Source: Chitinophagales bacterium (lineage in GTDB: Bacteria; Bacteroidota; Bacteroidia; Chitinophagales; Chitinophagaceae). From it: a DNA stretch of 64,000 nucleotides. Positions 38,962-47,766 of the stretch are shown piece after piece; within the stretch, counting starts at the first letter, position 1, and each line of letters begins with the position of its first letter. The DNA lies in assembly GCA_030832085.1 (NCBI GenBank), contig JAURJU010000076.1, positions 119,920 to 183,919 of the forward strand, given 5' to 3'. Made by a program: the position numbers and the translations under genes. The notes under the pieces are model-generated. The model made no database searches. It was not told the DNA's origin and saw only the letters and a list, made by a program, of their open reading frames with translations.

Positions 38962-40041
38962 ATGAGAAAGATTGACTGGTATATTCTCAAAAAATTCCTG
39001 ACCACTTTTTTCTTTTCATTGTTGCTGCTCACAACAATCAGTACGGTGATAGACATCAGTGAGCATACAGATGATTTTGCGAAATCAGGGCTTGGCGCAA
39101 AGGAAATCATCTTGCAATATTATGTGGGTTTTATTCCGCACATCGTCGCCATGCTTTTCCCCCTTTTCGTATTCATCTCTGTCATTTTCTTTACCTCCAA
39201 AATGGCAAATCTTTCAGAATTTATTGCCATTCTTTCTTCAGGGGTAAGCCTGCAAAGGATTTTGAGGCCTTATTGGGTAGGGGGAATCTTATTGGGTTTG
39301 TTGCTTTGGTATGCCAATGCGTATGTTATCCCACGTGCGAATACCATAAGAACGACTTTTGAGGCCAAGTACATGAAGACGGCAATGCCGCAATCAACAA
39401 ATGGCGGTATTTACATGCGAACTGATTCTTTCAGCTATGCAGGAATGCGCTACTATGATACGACAAACAAGTCTGGAGGCAACTTGTTCATGGAGACCAT
39501 CAATGGCAACCAGGTCATTTACAATTTGAGGGCAGACAATTTCAGTTGGGATACTTCTAAGCGAAAATGGAAGCTGACCGGTGTTGTTGAAAGAAGGCTG
39601 AACGGTCTGAAGGAGGATGTCAGTTTCAATTATGAGGTATTCAAAAAACTGCCTTTCTTGCCTTCAGAGCTCAAGCGAGATGAATATCTGCAGGCAAGAA
39701 TGATTTCGCCTGATCTCAGAAGGAGGATAGAGAAGGAGAGGCTTCGGGGTTCCGAAACCGTCAAAGAATTGGAGATGGAAAATGCACACCGCACTTCAAC
39801 ACCTTTTGCAGTAGTGCTACTTACCCTTATTGGAGCCATCCTCGCATGTAGAAAAATCCGGGGTGGGAGTGGTGTTCACCTTGCAACCGGTATTATTATT
39901 TGTGCTGTTTTTATCTTGGCCGATCGGTTTTCCACGATTTTTTCAACCAAGGGTGATCTTGACCCCTACCTTGCAGCATGGGTCCCCAATATCATTTTTG
40001 CTGCATTGACCTGGTATTTGTACAAGAAAGCCCCGAAATAA
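38962..40041 (+). CDS. LptF/LptG family permease
   Basis: A 359-residue membrane subunit of the lipopolysaccharide transporter LptB2FG, which extracts LPS from the inner membrane. It begins MRKIDWYILKKFLTTFFFS, the YjgP/YjgQ signature, followed by two more hydrophobic segments (GFIPHIVAMLFPLFVFISVIFF and WVGGILLGLLLWYANAYVI), a periplasmic jellyroll-like domain (about 120-260) and three C-terminal segments. A TACTTTTG element (38944-38951) sits ten bases before the ATG. The partner permease and ATPase are elsewhere, as is common in this phylum. Confidence 0.9.
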   Translation: MRKIDWYILKKFLTTFFFSLLLLTTISTVIDISEHTDDFAKSGLGAKEIILQYYVGFIPHIVAMLFPLFVFISVIFFTSKMANLSEFIAILSSGVSLQRILRPYWVGGILLGLLLWYANAYVIPRANTIRTTFEAKYMKTAMPQSTNGGIYMRTDSFSYAGMRYYDTTNKSGGNLFMETINGNQVIYNLRADNFSWDTSKRKWKLTGVVERRLNGLKEDVSFNYEVFKKLPFLPSELKRDEYLQARMISPDLRRRIEKERLRGSETVKELEMENAHRTSTPFAVVLLTLIGAILACRKIRGGSGVHLATGIIICAVFILADRFSTIFSTKGDLDPYLAAWVPNIIFAALTWYLYKKAPK

Positions 40042-40135
40042 TTCAATTATTTTTCTTAAAAGCTTGTGCACCTCGGTCTCTTTGTTTTACCTTTACGCAT
40101 CCAAAAATTCAGTCTACAATTACATTTTCTTTCCA

Positions 40136-41461
40136 ATGGATTCAATAAAAGAGCGGTTTAAGGCAAAGTCAGACCTGGTTGGTGCAGAGATCAAGCAAAT
40201 GCTCAAAGAACATGGCAACAAGGTTATAGGAGAAGTGACCCTTTCCCAGGTTTACCAGGGGATGAGGGGTATCACAGGATTGGTCACTGAAACTTCCTTG
40301 CTGGATGCAAATGAGGGGATACGTTTCCGCGGCTACTCAATACCCGAGTTAAAGGAAAAACTGCCAACTGCTCAAGGTGGATTGGAACCTCTTCCTGAGG
40401 CCCTTTTCCATCTCATGTTGCTCGGAGAACTTCCTACCCAAGAGGAAGCCGATACCATTACTGCCACATTGCAGCGTCGCTCCCATGTACCCAATTATGT
40501 ATTTGACAGCATCGAGGCCTTACCCGTTTCATCCCATCCAATGACCATGTTTGTTGTAGCCATCATGGCTTTGCAAAACGGAAGCCATTTTGCCAAAGCA
40601 TATGCTGCTGGAATGAACAAGAAGGATTATTGGGATGCTACCTTTGATGATACGCTTGACCTGATCGCCCGCTTGCCAAGAATTGCAGCCTATATATACA
40701 GGAGAAAGTACAGGGATGGGGTACACATCGAGCCCAATGGTCTGCTGGATTGGGCCGGTAATTTTGCACACATGATGGGTTATGACGACGATGGCTTCAA
40801 AGAGCTCATGAGGCTTTACATGACCATCCATGCAGATCATGAGGGTGGAAATGTTTCTGCCCATACCACCCATCTTGTGGGATCAGCATTGAGTGATCCT
40901 TTCCTGAGTTTTGCCGCCGGCATGAACGGACTTGCCGGACCATTGCACGGGTTGGCCAATCAGGAGGTGATCAAGTGGATATTTGAGATGCGAGAAAAAC
41001 TGGGAGTTGAACTACCCTCAAAGGAACAAATTGCGGAATATGTAAAACAGACCTTGTCAGAAGGAAAGGTTGTTCCAGGGTACGGACATGCAGTGTTGAG
41101 GAAAACAGATCCCCGATTTACAGCTCAAATGGAATTTGGTAAAAAGCACATGCCAGATGATCCATTGGTTCAAACAGTGTGGACAATCTATGAAACAGTT
41201 CCAGAAATTTTAAGCGGTCTAGGCAAGGTAAAAAATCCCTGGCCCAATGTGGATGCACACAGCGGAGCATTGCTGGTTCATTACGGAATGGTTGAATATG
41301 AATTTTATACTGTATTGTTTGGCGTGAGCCGTTCATTGGGCGTTCTTGCCAGTCTTTGTTGGGACAGGGCTCTGGCTATGCCTTTGGAAAGACCCAAATC
41401 CGTAACCACCAGCCTGGTAAAAGATTGGCTACAGGGCAAAGACAATATTTGGGGCGACTGA
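40136..41461 (+). CDS. gltA: Citrate synthase of the mitochondrial (eukaryotic) type
   Basis: Condenses acetyl-CoA and oxaloacetate in the TCA cycle. The 441-residue protein matches the mitochondrial enzyme nearly block by block: YQGMRGITGLVTETSLLDANEGIRFRGYSIPE, HADHEGGNVSAHTTHLVGSALSDP, NGLAGPLHGLANQEV and GYGHAVLRKTDPRF. Catalytic residues by this alignment are H271, H318 and D373. The long N-terminal region (to about residue 55) is that of the animal enzyme rather than of the hexameric E. coli GltA. The ATG at 40136 is chosen; an upstream in-frame start at 40064 adds an unlikely hydrophobic stretch. It is convergent with the NarL regulator of the H-NOX-like operon. Confidence 0.95.
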   Translation: MDSIKERFKAKSDLVGAEIKQMLKEHGNKVIGEVTLSQVYQGMRGITGLVTETSLLDANEGIRFRGYSIPELKEKLPTAQGGLEPLPEALFHLMLLGELPTQEEADTITATLQRRSHVPNYVFDSIEALPVSSHPMTMFVVAIMALQNGSHFAKAYAAGMNKKDYWDATFDDTLDLIARLPRIAAYIYRRKYRDGVHIEPNGLLDWAGNFAHMMGYDDDGFKELMRLYMTIHADHEGGNVSAHTTHLVGSALSDPFLSFAAGMNGLAGPLHGLANQEVIKWIFEMREKLGVELPSKEQIAEYVKQTLSEGKVVPGYGHAVLRKTDPRFTAQMEFGKKHMPDDPLVQTVWTIYETVPEILSGLGKVKNPWPNVDAHSGALLVHYGMVEYEFYTVLFGVSRSLGVLASLCWDRALAMPLERPKSVTTSLVKDWLQGKDNIWGD

Positions 41462-41480
41462 TCAGGGATGCAACATTGCC

Positions 41481-42122
41481 CTACAGATCCAAAAAAGATT
41501 CGTTGATGTATTTTACAAGGGACAATGAGTTTTTCAAGTCAAGTTTCTTGAGAATTCTTGCCCTATGTGTTTCTACTGTTCTTGGAGAAAGAAACAAGGT
41601 TTCGGCTATTTCCTTGTTGGTACATCCATTTTTGATCAGCTTGATGATCTCTATTTCCCGTTCAGTAAGTTTGCTCAGTTTGTTCTGATCTTCATCCACC
41701 AGCAACTGATTGGTGATGTTCCTTTGTATTTCAGCACAGATGTATTTTTCGTTCCTCATTACAGCCCTGATCGCTTCATACATTTCTGATTTGCTGGAGT
41801 TTTTTGTTACGTAACCTGATGCACCATTTCTAATCATTTTTTTGGCAAATGATGGTTGGTTGTGCATCGATACGCCAATTATTTTGGTTCCAGGCACCAA
41901 TTTTTTGATCATTTTGGTGGCTTCTATGCCAGAAAAAGGATTGATGTTGATGTCAAGAATGGCGATGTCGGGTTTGATATCTGTAATTTCATCAATCAGG
42001 CTTTTGGTATTGTCATAGACTTTAACAACATCAAACTCGGGATCCATGTTGATCAGTGTAGCCCAGGTTTCGGCAATTAGCAAATGGTCGTCAGCGATGA
42101 TAATGCGTATCTTTTTGGTCAT
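41481..42122 (-). CDS. NarL/FixJ-type response regulator of the H-NOX-like operon
   Basis: A 213-residue regulator: receiver domain with IIADDH and phospho-acceptor D57 in DIAILDININPFSG, then a canonical LuxR helix-turn-helix (LTEREIEIIKLIKNGCTNKEIAETLFLSPRTVETHRARILKKLDLKN). It starts five bases after the stop of the HNOBA-PAS kinase, so it is almost certainly the cognate output of that kinase. The target genes are unknown. It is convergent with the citrate synthase gene, with 19 bp between the stops. Confidence 0.93.
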   Translation of the reverse strand: MTKKIRIIIADDHLLIAETWATLINMDPEFDVVKVYDNTKSLIDEITDIKPDIAILDININPFSGIEATKMIKKLVPGTKIIGVSMHNQPSFAKKMIRNGASGYVTKNSSKSEMYEAIRAVMRNEKYICAEIQRNITNQLLVDEDQNKLSKLTEREIEIIKLIKNGCTNKEIAETLFLSPRTVETHRARILKKLDLKNSLSLVKYINESFLDL

Positions 42123-42127
42123 AATGT

Positions 42128-45100
42128 TTATTCAAAAGGTAAATTAATGAATACCTCAATACCTTCCCCAGGCTTGGTTTTAATTTTAACATCTCCACCA
42201 TAGAACTCAACCCGCGAAAGAATACTTTTTAATCCTATCCCTTTTTTTACGGTAGCCATTTCAAAGCCGGATCCATCGTCTTTATAGCGCATTTGCATTC
42301 CCTGTTTGTTTTGATCAATTTTGATATCTACCTTTTGTGCATTGGCATACTTGAATGTATTGCTGCTCAATTCCTGTAGCACCCTGAACATCATGATCTT
42401 GTGTTCATGCAGAAATTTATCTGGGTCTTTGCTCTTGTAAATCTTGAGGTTGAAGGATGGCTTTGGGATGATGGAATAGCTGCCAATCAGTTCAATCACA
42501 GCCTCCCTGAATCCCAATTCCTTGATCGCCGGAGGTGCCAGATTTCTTGAAAGTCTTCTTACTTCATCAATGGTTTTTTTGATGGTGTGTTGGGCTTTTT
42601 CAACATCTTCAGTATTGATGCTTTCCTTTTCTTTCAGGATATTGAAATAAACACTGAGGTAGGCTAGCATTTGTCCGACCCCATCATGAAGATCTCTACC
42701 AATGACATCCCTTTGTTCTTCCTCTGCCTGTAGGCGGGCTTCCATCAGTTCTTTTTCCTTCTGTACACTTTCAAAAAGGATTTTGGTTTCAAGATCCCTG
42801 ATTTCAGTGACGTCCCAATGAATTCCAATTGAGCCCCGTACCTTTCCTTTCAGATCGAAAGTTGGTGCACCACTGATGATCCAAGTGGCAAAGTTGCCAT
42901 CTTTCTTCCTGATGCTGATTTCATACAATCCTTCTTTGCCATACTGTCGATTTCTGCGCTCCTGAAGGTTGATTTCTTTCTCGGATAGTTTTATAAGAAA
43001 TATATCATCAGCTTTTTTACCGATAAGTTCATCTTCTGCATATCCGGAAATCCTTTCAAAGGAGGGATTGACATATAAAATACGCTCATCATTGTCCACC
43101 TCCATGATGCCCAGGTTCATGTTTGAAAACAAGTTTCTGTATTTTGCTTCGTTCTCAATGACCATTGTCTGCGCCACGTACTGCTCATTGACATCACGTA
43201 CGTGAATCAACAGTTTGTCTCCTCCGAGTTCGTCTTCACTGAAATTGCTGTAAACTGCTTCCACCCATTTCAATTCTCCCTGCTTGTCTTTCATTTGAAA
43301 GCTCAGGGCACGTTGGTTTTTGAAGTCATTTTCTGCAAAGTCTGAAATGCTGATGTTGCTGTCCTCGTTTTGGAGGGTAAAAAATGATGAGCCGATGGTC
43401 TCTTTTTCAGCGAAACCAAGGATGCGTTTGATGGATGGAGATACATATTCAATGATGCCGGCCTTGTTGAGCAGGAAGATGATATCAGCAGATTTGTTGG
43501 AAATCATCTCATATTTTCGCTTTTCCTCCTCCAGGGTATAGAACATTTTTCTTTCTGCACTGATGTCAAATGCAGTTCCAATGTATCCAAGAAATTCATT
43601 GTCCTTGGTGAACCTGGGAACAGCAATCTCTGAAATCCAACGGTACTCCCCATGTTTGTTCTTTACCAGGTATTGCATTTCGCACCTCTTTTTGGCAAGC
43701 AGGTTTAACTTCCAATCATAAATGGCAATTTTTCTATGGTCTGGATGAACTACCTCCGCAAAGGCTTCCTGGTCTGGGATTTCCTTGAGGTCAAAACCAA
43801 AGAAATCTCTGGAAGCCTGGTTGGTATAAGACACCTTGTTGTCCTTTCCTGATACCCAAATCAATACTGGCATCGACTCAGTTATCAGTTGGAAGCGCTC
43901 TTCAGATTCCTTTACCTGGTTTCTGTAGTTTTCATTGGCAGTTATATCTGTTAACCTGCCGGAAATGATTTCATCGTTCAGGGTGGAGTCAAACTTGATT
44001 TTTCCTTCTTCCAAAATCCATCTTACTTGGCCTGATACCTTGTTTTTAATCTTATACCGGACCGATATGCTGCCATTGAGATGAAACTCCTTGATGGCTT
44101 CTTCATAGGTATTTTTGTATTCATCAAGTATGCATTCCATTTTTTGTTCCCAAACATCTCCAACATTAGGATTGAATCCCATGAAAAGTGGCCACCTTGA
44201 GGTAAAGAAATTTTTTGCCTTGTTTTTTTGGTATATCAGATAATAAACATCGTTGGTGGATTCAAGAAAGTTGTTCAACCTGTTGAAATTGTCTTGTGCC
44301 CTTTGCTCTGTTTCAATGCGATCAGTTACATCTGATCCATATACATTGAATTCGAAACCTTCTTGCCGCTTGATGATCTTGAACGTGTAATTCCTGTCAT
44401 TGGCAATGACATCAACATTGGTTGAGGTTATTGTCGGATTTGAGGAAATTATATGGTTCCAAAATATATTTATGTTGAAAATCTTACCCTCAAAAATCAC
44501 ATTTGTAATGGCTTTGGCATTTTTGTTGCTGAACAAAATTTCACCCTTGGCGTCTATTCTGTAAATGGGATTGGGGTTCTCATTGGGAAAAGAGGCAAGG
44601 TTTCGAATCTCCTCAAGGTCTTTCAGCCTTTCTGAGATGTTCCGAACAACACAAATGATTTGGGTGGTTTTTTTGATATTGTTGATGACCGGCGAAAGTG
44701 ATATACTAACTCCAATCCGATCGTTTTTTTTCGAAAAAATATAACAAGTAAAGTTCTTGGAAGAACCAGTACGGATGATTTCCCTGATTTCATTCCCAAT
44801 GTCGACACTGTCATTGTTTGGGAACAGATCCTGAAACTGTTTCCCAATCATCTCTGATGGTTCATATCCCAATATGGACTTGCATGATGGAGAGGCCTTT
44901 CGGATCAAGCCACTGCTGTGGAGGTTTAAAAACAGGTCAGAAGAATGATTGATGATAGTGAGTTCCTGTCTTAGTTTCTCGATGTTTTCCTGCTCTTTTT
45001 TTAGAACAGAATTCATCTGCTGTATGTCAAAAATGGCGTCGTGTGCCGGAAAGTCCGAATACGTTATTCCCAACTCCAACATTTTTTCGTGGTCATCTGC

Positions 45101-45445
45101 CCAGAGTGAGCCAAAAAAAACAATTTGTCTTTCTTTATGCCTGAATTCGAACTGGCCCTTCAGGAGTATGTTCTTGTGTGTATTGATGGAAACAATCACC
45201 AATCCAGAACATATGTGTTGGAGATGTTTAAAGTCAACCTTCGCAATTGATTTCGGTTTGACTATGGTAAAAAGGCTGTTGAATTCATTTTCCAGCCGGG
45301 ATTTCCCTTTGATTATTTTTTGCAGCGAATGCCCTTTACGGATGATAAACATGTCTTCGTCCACAATAAAATGAAAGGGGAAGAGTTTGTCTATTTCAGG
45401 CAACTTCGTGGCAGTGATCGTATGGTTCAGTTTTATTTCTTCCAT
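42128..45445 (-). CDS. Cytoplasmic histidine kinase: HNOBA domain, six PAS domains, HisKA_3, HATPase
   Basis: A 1105-residue soluble kinase without membrane helices. Residues about 18-150 match the H-NOX-associated (HNOBA, PF07701) domain found in soluble guanylate cyclases: LFPFHFIVDEDM, KGHSLQKI, FTIVKP, ILLKGQFEF, IVFFGSLWADD and ITYSDFPAHDAIFDIQ. A coiled coil (about 150-170) is followed by six PAS-like modules (roughly 170-285, 290-385, 390-510, 520-640, 645-765 and 770-900), some with PAC ends (DITANE, FDISAERK, WDVTEIRD). The HisKA_3 phospho-acceptor is H920 in GRDLHDGVGQML, and the HATPase N box is LQELSSNTFKYANA. It overlaps the tiny H-NOX-like gene upstream by 13 bases and precedes its regulator by five. 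Confidence 0.9.
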   Translation of the reverse strand: MEEIKLNHTITATKLPEIDKLFPFHFIVDEDMFIIRKGHSLQKIIKGKSRLENEFNSLFTIVKPKSIAKVDFKHLQHICSGLVIVSINTHKNILLKGQFEFRHKERQIVFFGSLWADDHEKMLELGITYSDFPAHDAIFDIQQMNSVLKKEQENIEKLRQELTIINHSSDLFLNLHSSGLIRKASPSCKSILGYEPSEMIGKQFQDLFPNNDSVDIGNEIREIIRTGSSKNFTCYIFSKKNDRIGVSISLSPVINNIKKTTQIICVVRNISERLKDLEEIRNLASFPNENPNPIYRIDAKGEILFSNKNAKAITNVIFEGKIFNINIFWNHIISSNPTITSTNVDVIANDRNYTFKIIKRQEGFEFNVYGSDVTDRIETEQRAQDNFNRLNNFLESTNDVYYLIYQKNKAKNFFTSRWPLFMGFNPNVGDVWEQKMECILDEYKNTYEEAIKEFHLNGSISVRYKIKNKVSGQVRWILEEGKIKFDSTLNDEIISGRLTDITANENYRNQVKESEERFQLITESMPVLIWVSGKDNKVSYTNQASRDFFGFDLKEIPDQEAFAEVVHPDHRKIAIYDWKLNLLAKKRCEMQYLVKNKHGEYRWISEIAVPRFTKDNEFLGYIGTAFDISAERKMFYTLEEEKRKYEMISNKSADIIFLLNKAGIIEYVSPSIKRILGFAEKETIGSSFFTLQNEDSNISISDFAENDFKNQRALSFQMKDKQGELKWVEAVYSNFSEDELGGDKLLIHVRDVNEQYVAQTMVIENEAKYRNLFSNMNLGIMEVDNDERILYVNPSFERISGYAEDELIGKKADDIFLIKLSEKEINLQERRNRQYGKEGLYEISIRKKDGNFATWIISGAPTFDLKGKVRGSIGIHWDVTEIRDLETKILFESVQKEKELMEARLQAEEEQRDVIGRDLHDGVGQMLAYLSVYFNILKEKESINTEDVEKAQHTIKKTIDEVRRLSRNLAPPAIKELGFREAVIELIGSYSIIPKPSFNLKIYKSKDPDKFLHEHKIMMFRVLQELSSNTFKYANAQKVDIKIDQNKQGMQMRYKDDGSGFEMATVKKGIGLKSILSRVEFYGGDVKIKTKPGEGIEVFINLPFE

Positions 45446-45693
45446 TCAATCCTGAACAGGTCATGATCCTGACCATTGTTTATTTTTTTTGGTTCAAGCG
45501 CAACATTAATTGCGGTTTCTTTAAACATTTTCACAATTCCATGCAACATTCGATCCATCATAGCGGTGAAACCTGCTCTTTGAGGGCGGTATTCTACCAA
45601 CATAGATTCCCCCTCCAAGATTTTCAACCAGGTTTCCTCACCAAAATTCTTAACGAAAAGGTCTTGAATCGATTGGTTGATAATGCCGTACAT
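45433..45693 (-). CDS. Miniature H-NOX-like protein lacking the haem-binding core
   Basis: An 86-residue protein. Residues 1-25 (MYGIINQSIQDLFVKNFGEE, then TWLKI) match the start of H-NOX/sGC beta subunits, and residues 31-86 (MLVEYRPQRAGFTAMMDRML, then a later DHDLFRIEW) match their C-terminal subdomain around the Y-x-S-x-R haem-propionate motif. The ~100 residues normally between them, with the proximal His, are missing, and the Ser of YxSxR is Pro here. Family members have about 180-190 residues. The frame is intact and follows a good promoter (45713-45744). It overlaps the HNOBA-domain kinase by 13 bases, the usual H-NOX partner position. The family link is by eye; it cannot bind haem in the usual way. 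Confidence 0.8.
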   Translation of the reverse strand: MYGIINQSIQDLFVKNFGEETWLKILEGESMLVEYRPQRAGFTAMMDRMLHGIVKMFKETAINVALEPKKINNGQDHDLFRIEWKK

Positions 45694-45712
45694 GCAACAT
45701 TGATTGTTCTTA

Positions 45713-45744
45713 TAAATTTAATCAATATTCAAGTGGCTATCAAA
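45713..45744 (-). promoter_or_regulatory. Promoter of the H-NOX-like/kinase/regulator operon
   Basis: On the minus strand, TTTG (complement of 45741-45744), exactly 20 bases, then TAAATTTA (complement of 45713-45720). The -33 match is exact and the -7 differs from TAnnTTTG only at the last base. The ATG at 45693 lies 19 bases past the -7 element. Confidence 0.55.
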
Positions 45745-45792
45745 GCTCCAAAGATGTTTTTTCTTAGTTGAACATGATTACCACCAAGTTTT

Positions 45793-45810
45793 TTAAGTAT
45801 TAATACTTAA
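45793..45810. promoter_or_regulatory. Perfect 18-bp palindrome, candidate operator
   Basis: TTAAGTATTAATACTTAA is its own reverse complement over all 18 bases. It lies about 50 bp upstream of the -33 element of the H-NOX-like operon, at about -90 from its expected start of transcription, and 19 bp after the proline dehydrogenase stop. There is no following T-run, so it is not a good terminator. An activator or repressor site is a fair guess; the binding protein is unknown. Confidence 0.45.
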
Positions 45811-45828
45811 TGATTTGATTTTGCCCAG

Positions 45829-47064
45829 TTAAAGATTCCTTCTTTTGCATTCCCTGTTGATCAGTTCCAGTTCCCGTCCTGTCTGACCTGAAACAGAACT
45901 GTTTTCCTCTGCCCTGCGCATGAGATATGGGATGACTTCATTGACGGGGCCAAATGGCAGGTATTTCGAAACATTATAACCTGCTCCTGCAAGATTAAAG
46001 GTCAGGTTGTCACTCATTCCATACAGTTGTGAAAAGTGCAGGTGATGATGGGCTGGTACAAGTTTAAGTTCTTTGCTAAGCGAAGCAGCGAGAAGATTGC
46101 TTTCTTCGTTGTGGCTTGCCACAATGATGGATGCGCTTTCAATTCTGTTTAAACATTCCCTAAGTGCTTGATTATAATCTCTGTCTGTTGATTCCTTGTT
46201 GGGTTGAATGGGTGAGGGGTAGCCCATTTTTTCAGCCCTTGCCCTTTCTTTTTCCATATAGGCACCCCTGACCAGCTTTATGCCTGCTATGTATGATCCT
46301 TTTTCTGCTTCATCCAAGGAATGCATGAGAAAGTCAATTCTGTCCCATCTGTAAAGCTGAATGGTATTGTAGACCACGACTTTTCCCTTGTTGAACTTTT
46401 CCATCATCATAATGGCAACCCTGTCAATGGGGTCCTGGATCCATGATTCTTCTGCATCAATCATGATTCCTATTCCAGCCGCTGCTGCAGCGGAGCAAAG
46501 TTGCTCTGTTCTGGCAAGGAGCTGGAGCCATTGAACCTTTTGTTCTGCACTTAGGTTTTCAAGCAGTTGATCAAAATTGATTTTGATTCCATTTTGGTGA
46601 TTGGTCATTTTATTGCTTTCCAATTGCTCCAGCAGTGATAATGAGACCAAGCCAGTTATTTTGATGCTGATAAATGGAATGTTTTTTCTGGTTGCAGCAA
46701 ACTGTATTACCTTGATAAAGTAAGCAGTCTCAGCTTCATATTTTTCTTCGTTCCCTTCTCCGCCCTCAACACCATAGTCGAGAATGACCTGCACATTGAA
46801 TGCATTCAGCATATCTGAAACTGCTACAATTTCTTCAAGTGTTTCACCACCTACAAACTGCTGGAACAATGTTTTTTTTATGATCCCTTTTACGGGAAGA
46901 CCAGATTTGATGGCCCATGGGGTTATTTTTGTACCGAGCTTGACCAATGGGGCAAACTGCATGGCTGTGAAAAGAAACCTGGCTCTTTTCAGCGCTTGAT
47001 TGCTTTTGTAGGCAAAGGCTTTCTTGGTATCGTTGAAATTGATGTATGGAGCTGTTTTTGACAT
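45829..47064 (-). CDS. Proline dehydrogenase, monofunctional
   Basis: FAD enzyme that oxidises proline to pyrroline-5-carboxylate. The 411-residue barrel protein carries the family motifs GIMIDAEESWIQDPID, GIKLVRGAYMEKER, IVASHNEES, QLYGMSDNLTF and KYLPFGPVNEVIPYLMRRAEENSS, which includes the substrate arginines. There is no aldehyde dehydrogenase domain, so this is the single-function type and the second enzyme is encoded elsewhere. The ATG at 47064 is the natural start. A NarL regulator gene lies 63 bp upstream on the same strand. Confidence 0.95.
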   Translation of the reverse strand: MSKTAPYINFNDTKKAFAYKSNQALKRARFLFTAMQFAPLVKLGTKITPWAIKSGLPVKGIIKKTLFQQFVGGETLEEIVAVSDMLNAFNVQVILDYGVEGGEGNEEKYEAETAYFIKVIQFAATRKNIPFISIKITGLVSLSLLEQLESNKMTNHQNGIKINFDQLLENLSAEQKVQWLQLLARTEQLCSAAAAAGIGIMIDAEESWIQDPIDRVAIMMMEKFNKGKVVVYNTIQLYRWDRIDFLMHSLDEAEKGSYIAGIKLVRGAYMEKERARAEKMGYPSPIQPNKESTDRDYNQALRECLNRIESASIIVASHNEESNLLAASLSKELKLVPAHHHLHFSQLYGMSDNLTFNLAGAGYNVSKYLPFGPVNEVIPYLMRRAEENSSVSGQTGRELELINRECKRRNL

Positions 47065-47127
47065 GTTACAAAGGCTTGTTTGTCTTTAATCCTGTCAAAG
47101 ATACAGCGAAATTCTTGTTGGAGTTGA

Positions 47128-47766
47128 TCAGCTTTTGCCCTCTTCCATGATCTTGGATAACAACTCAGACTTGGAGTGAATCCCGAGCTTTTTATAAATG
47201 TTTTTCAGGTGGTAATTGATGGTATAGGTGGTTACAAAAATTTGATCAGACATCTGCTTGTAACTGAACCCTTTTTCAACCAACGAAACAATCTCTTTTT
47301 CCCTGAAAGTAAGCAAGTCCTTGAAACTGGGTTCATTTTTTGATTGAAGGTTGTTGATGACTTTTCCAATGGACATCTCATCTATGAATGCTCCAGTCCT
47401 GATGGTTTTGTTGATGAGCTCAATCAGGTTGCTCAGTTGAGCTGTTTTTAATGCATATCCTACAGCACCCTGTTTGAGGCATTTGATGATCAGGGCATGT
47501 TCATTGTATGAGGTGAGCATGATGATTTTAGTATTGGAAAATTTCTTCTTTAAATATGGGATGCCTTCCAAGCCGGATTCTCCTGGTAAAAAAATGTCCA
47601 ATAAAATGATATCTGGAACCTGGGTATACTTGGTTTCTATTTGTTCTTTGGCCTCTTCCATTGATGCACAGGAAAAAACCACTATCATTCCCTCAGCACT
47701 GTTCAAGTAGTCCCTGAAGCTTTTCAGCAAGAAAATATTGTCTTCTATGATGCCGATTTTGTTCAT
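47128..47766 (-). CDS. NarL/FixJ-type response regulator
   Basis: A 212-residue regulator with receiver acidic residues in IIEDN, phospho-acceptor D57 in IILLDIFLPGESG, and a LuxR-type helix-turn-helix (LTFREKEIVSLVEKGFSYKQMSDQIFVTTYTINYHLKNIYKKLGI). It has no kinase directly in its own operon; the divergent hybrid kinase 248 bp away could be its partner, or it may serve another kinase. Proline dehydrogenase follows on the same strand. Confidence 0.92.
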   Translation of the reverse strand: MNKIGIIEDNIFLLKSFRDYLNSAEGMIVVFSCASMEEAKEQIETKYTQVPDIILLDIFLPGESGLEGIPYLKKKFSNTKIIMLTSYNEHALIIKCLKQGAVGYALKTAQLSNLIELINKTIRTGAFIDEMSIGKVINNLQSKNEPSFKDLLTFREKEIVSLVEKGFSYKQMSDQIFVTTYTINYHLKNIYKKLGIHSKSELLSKIMEEGKS

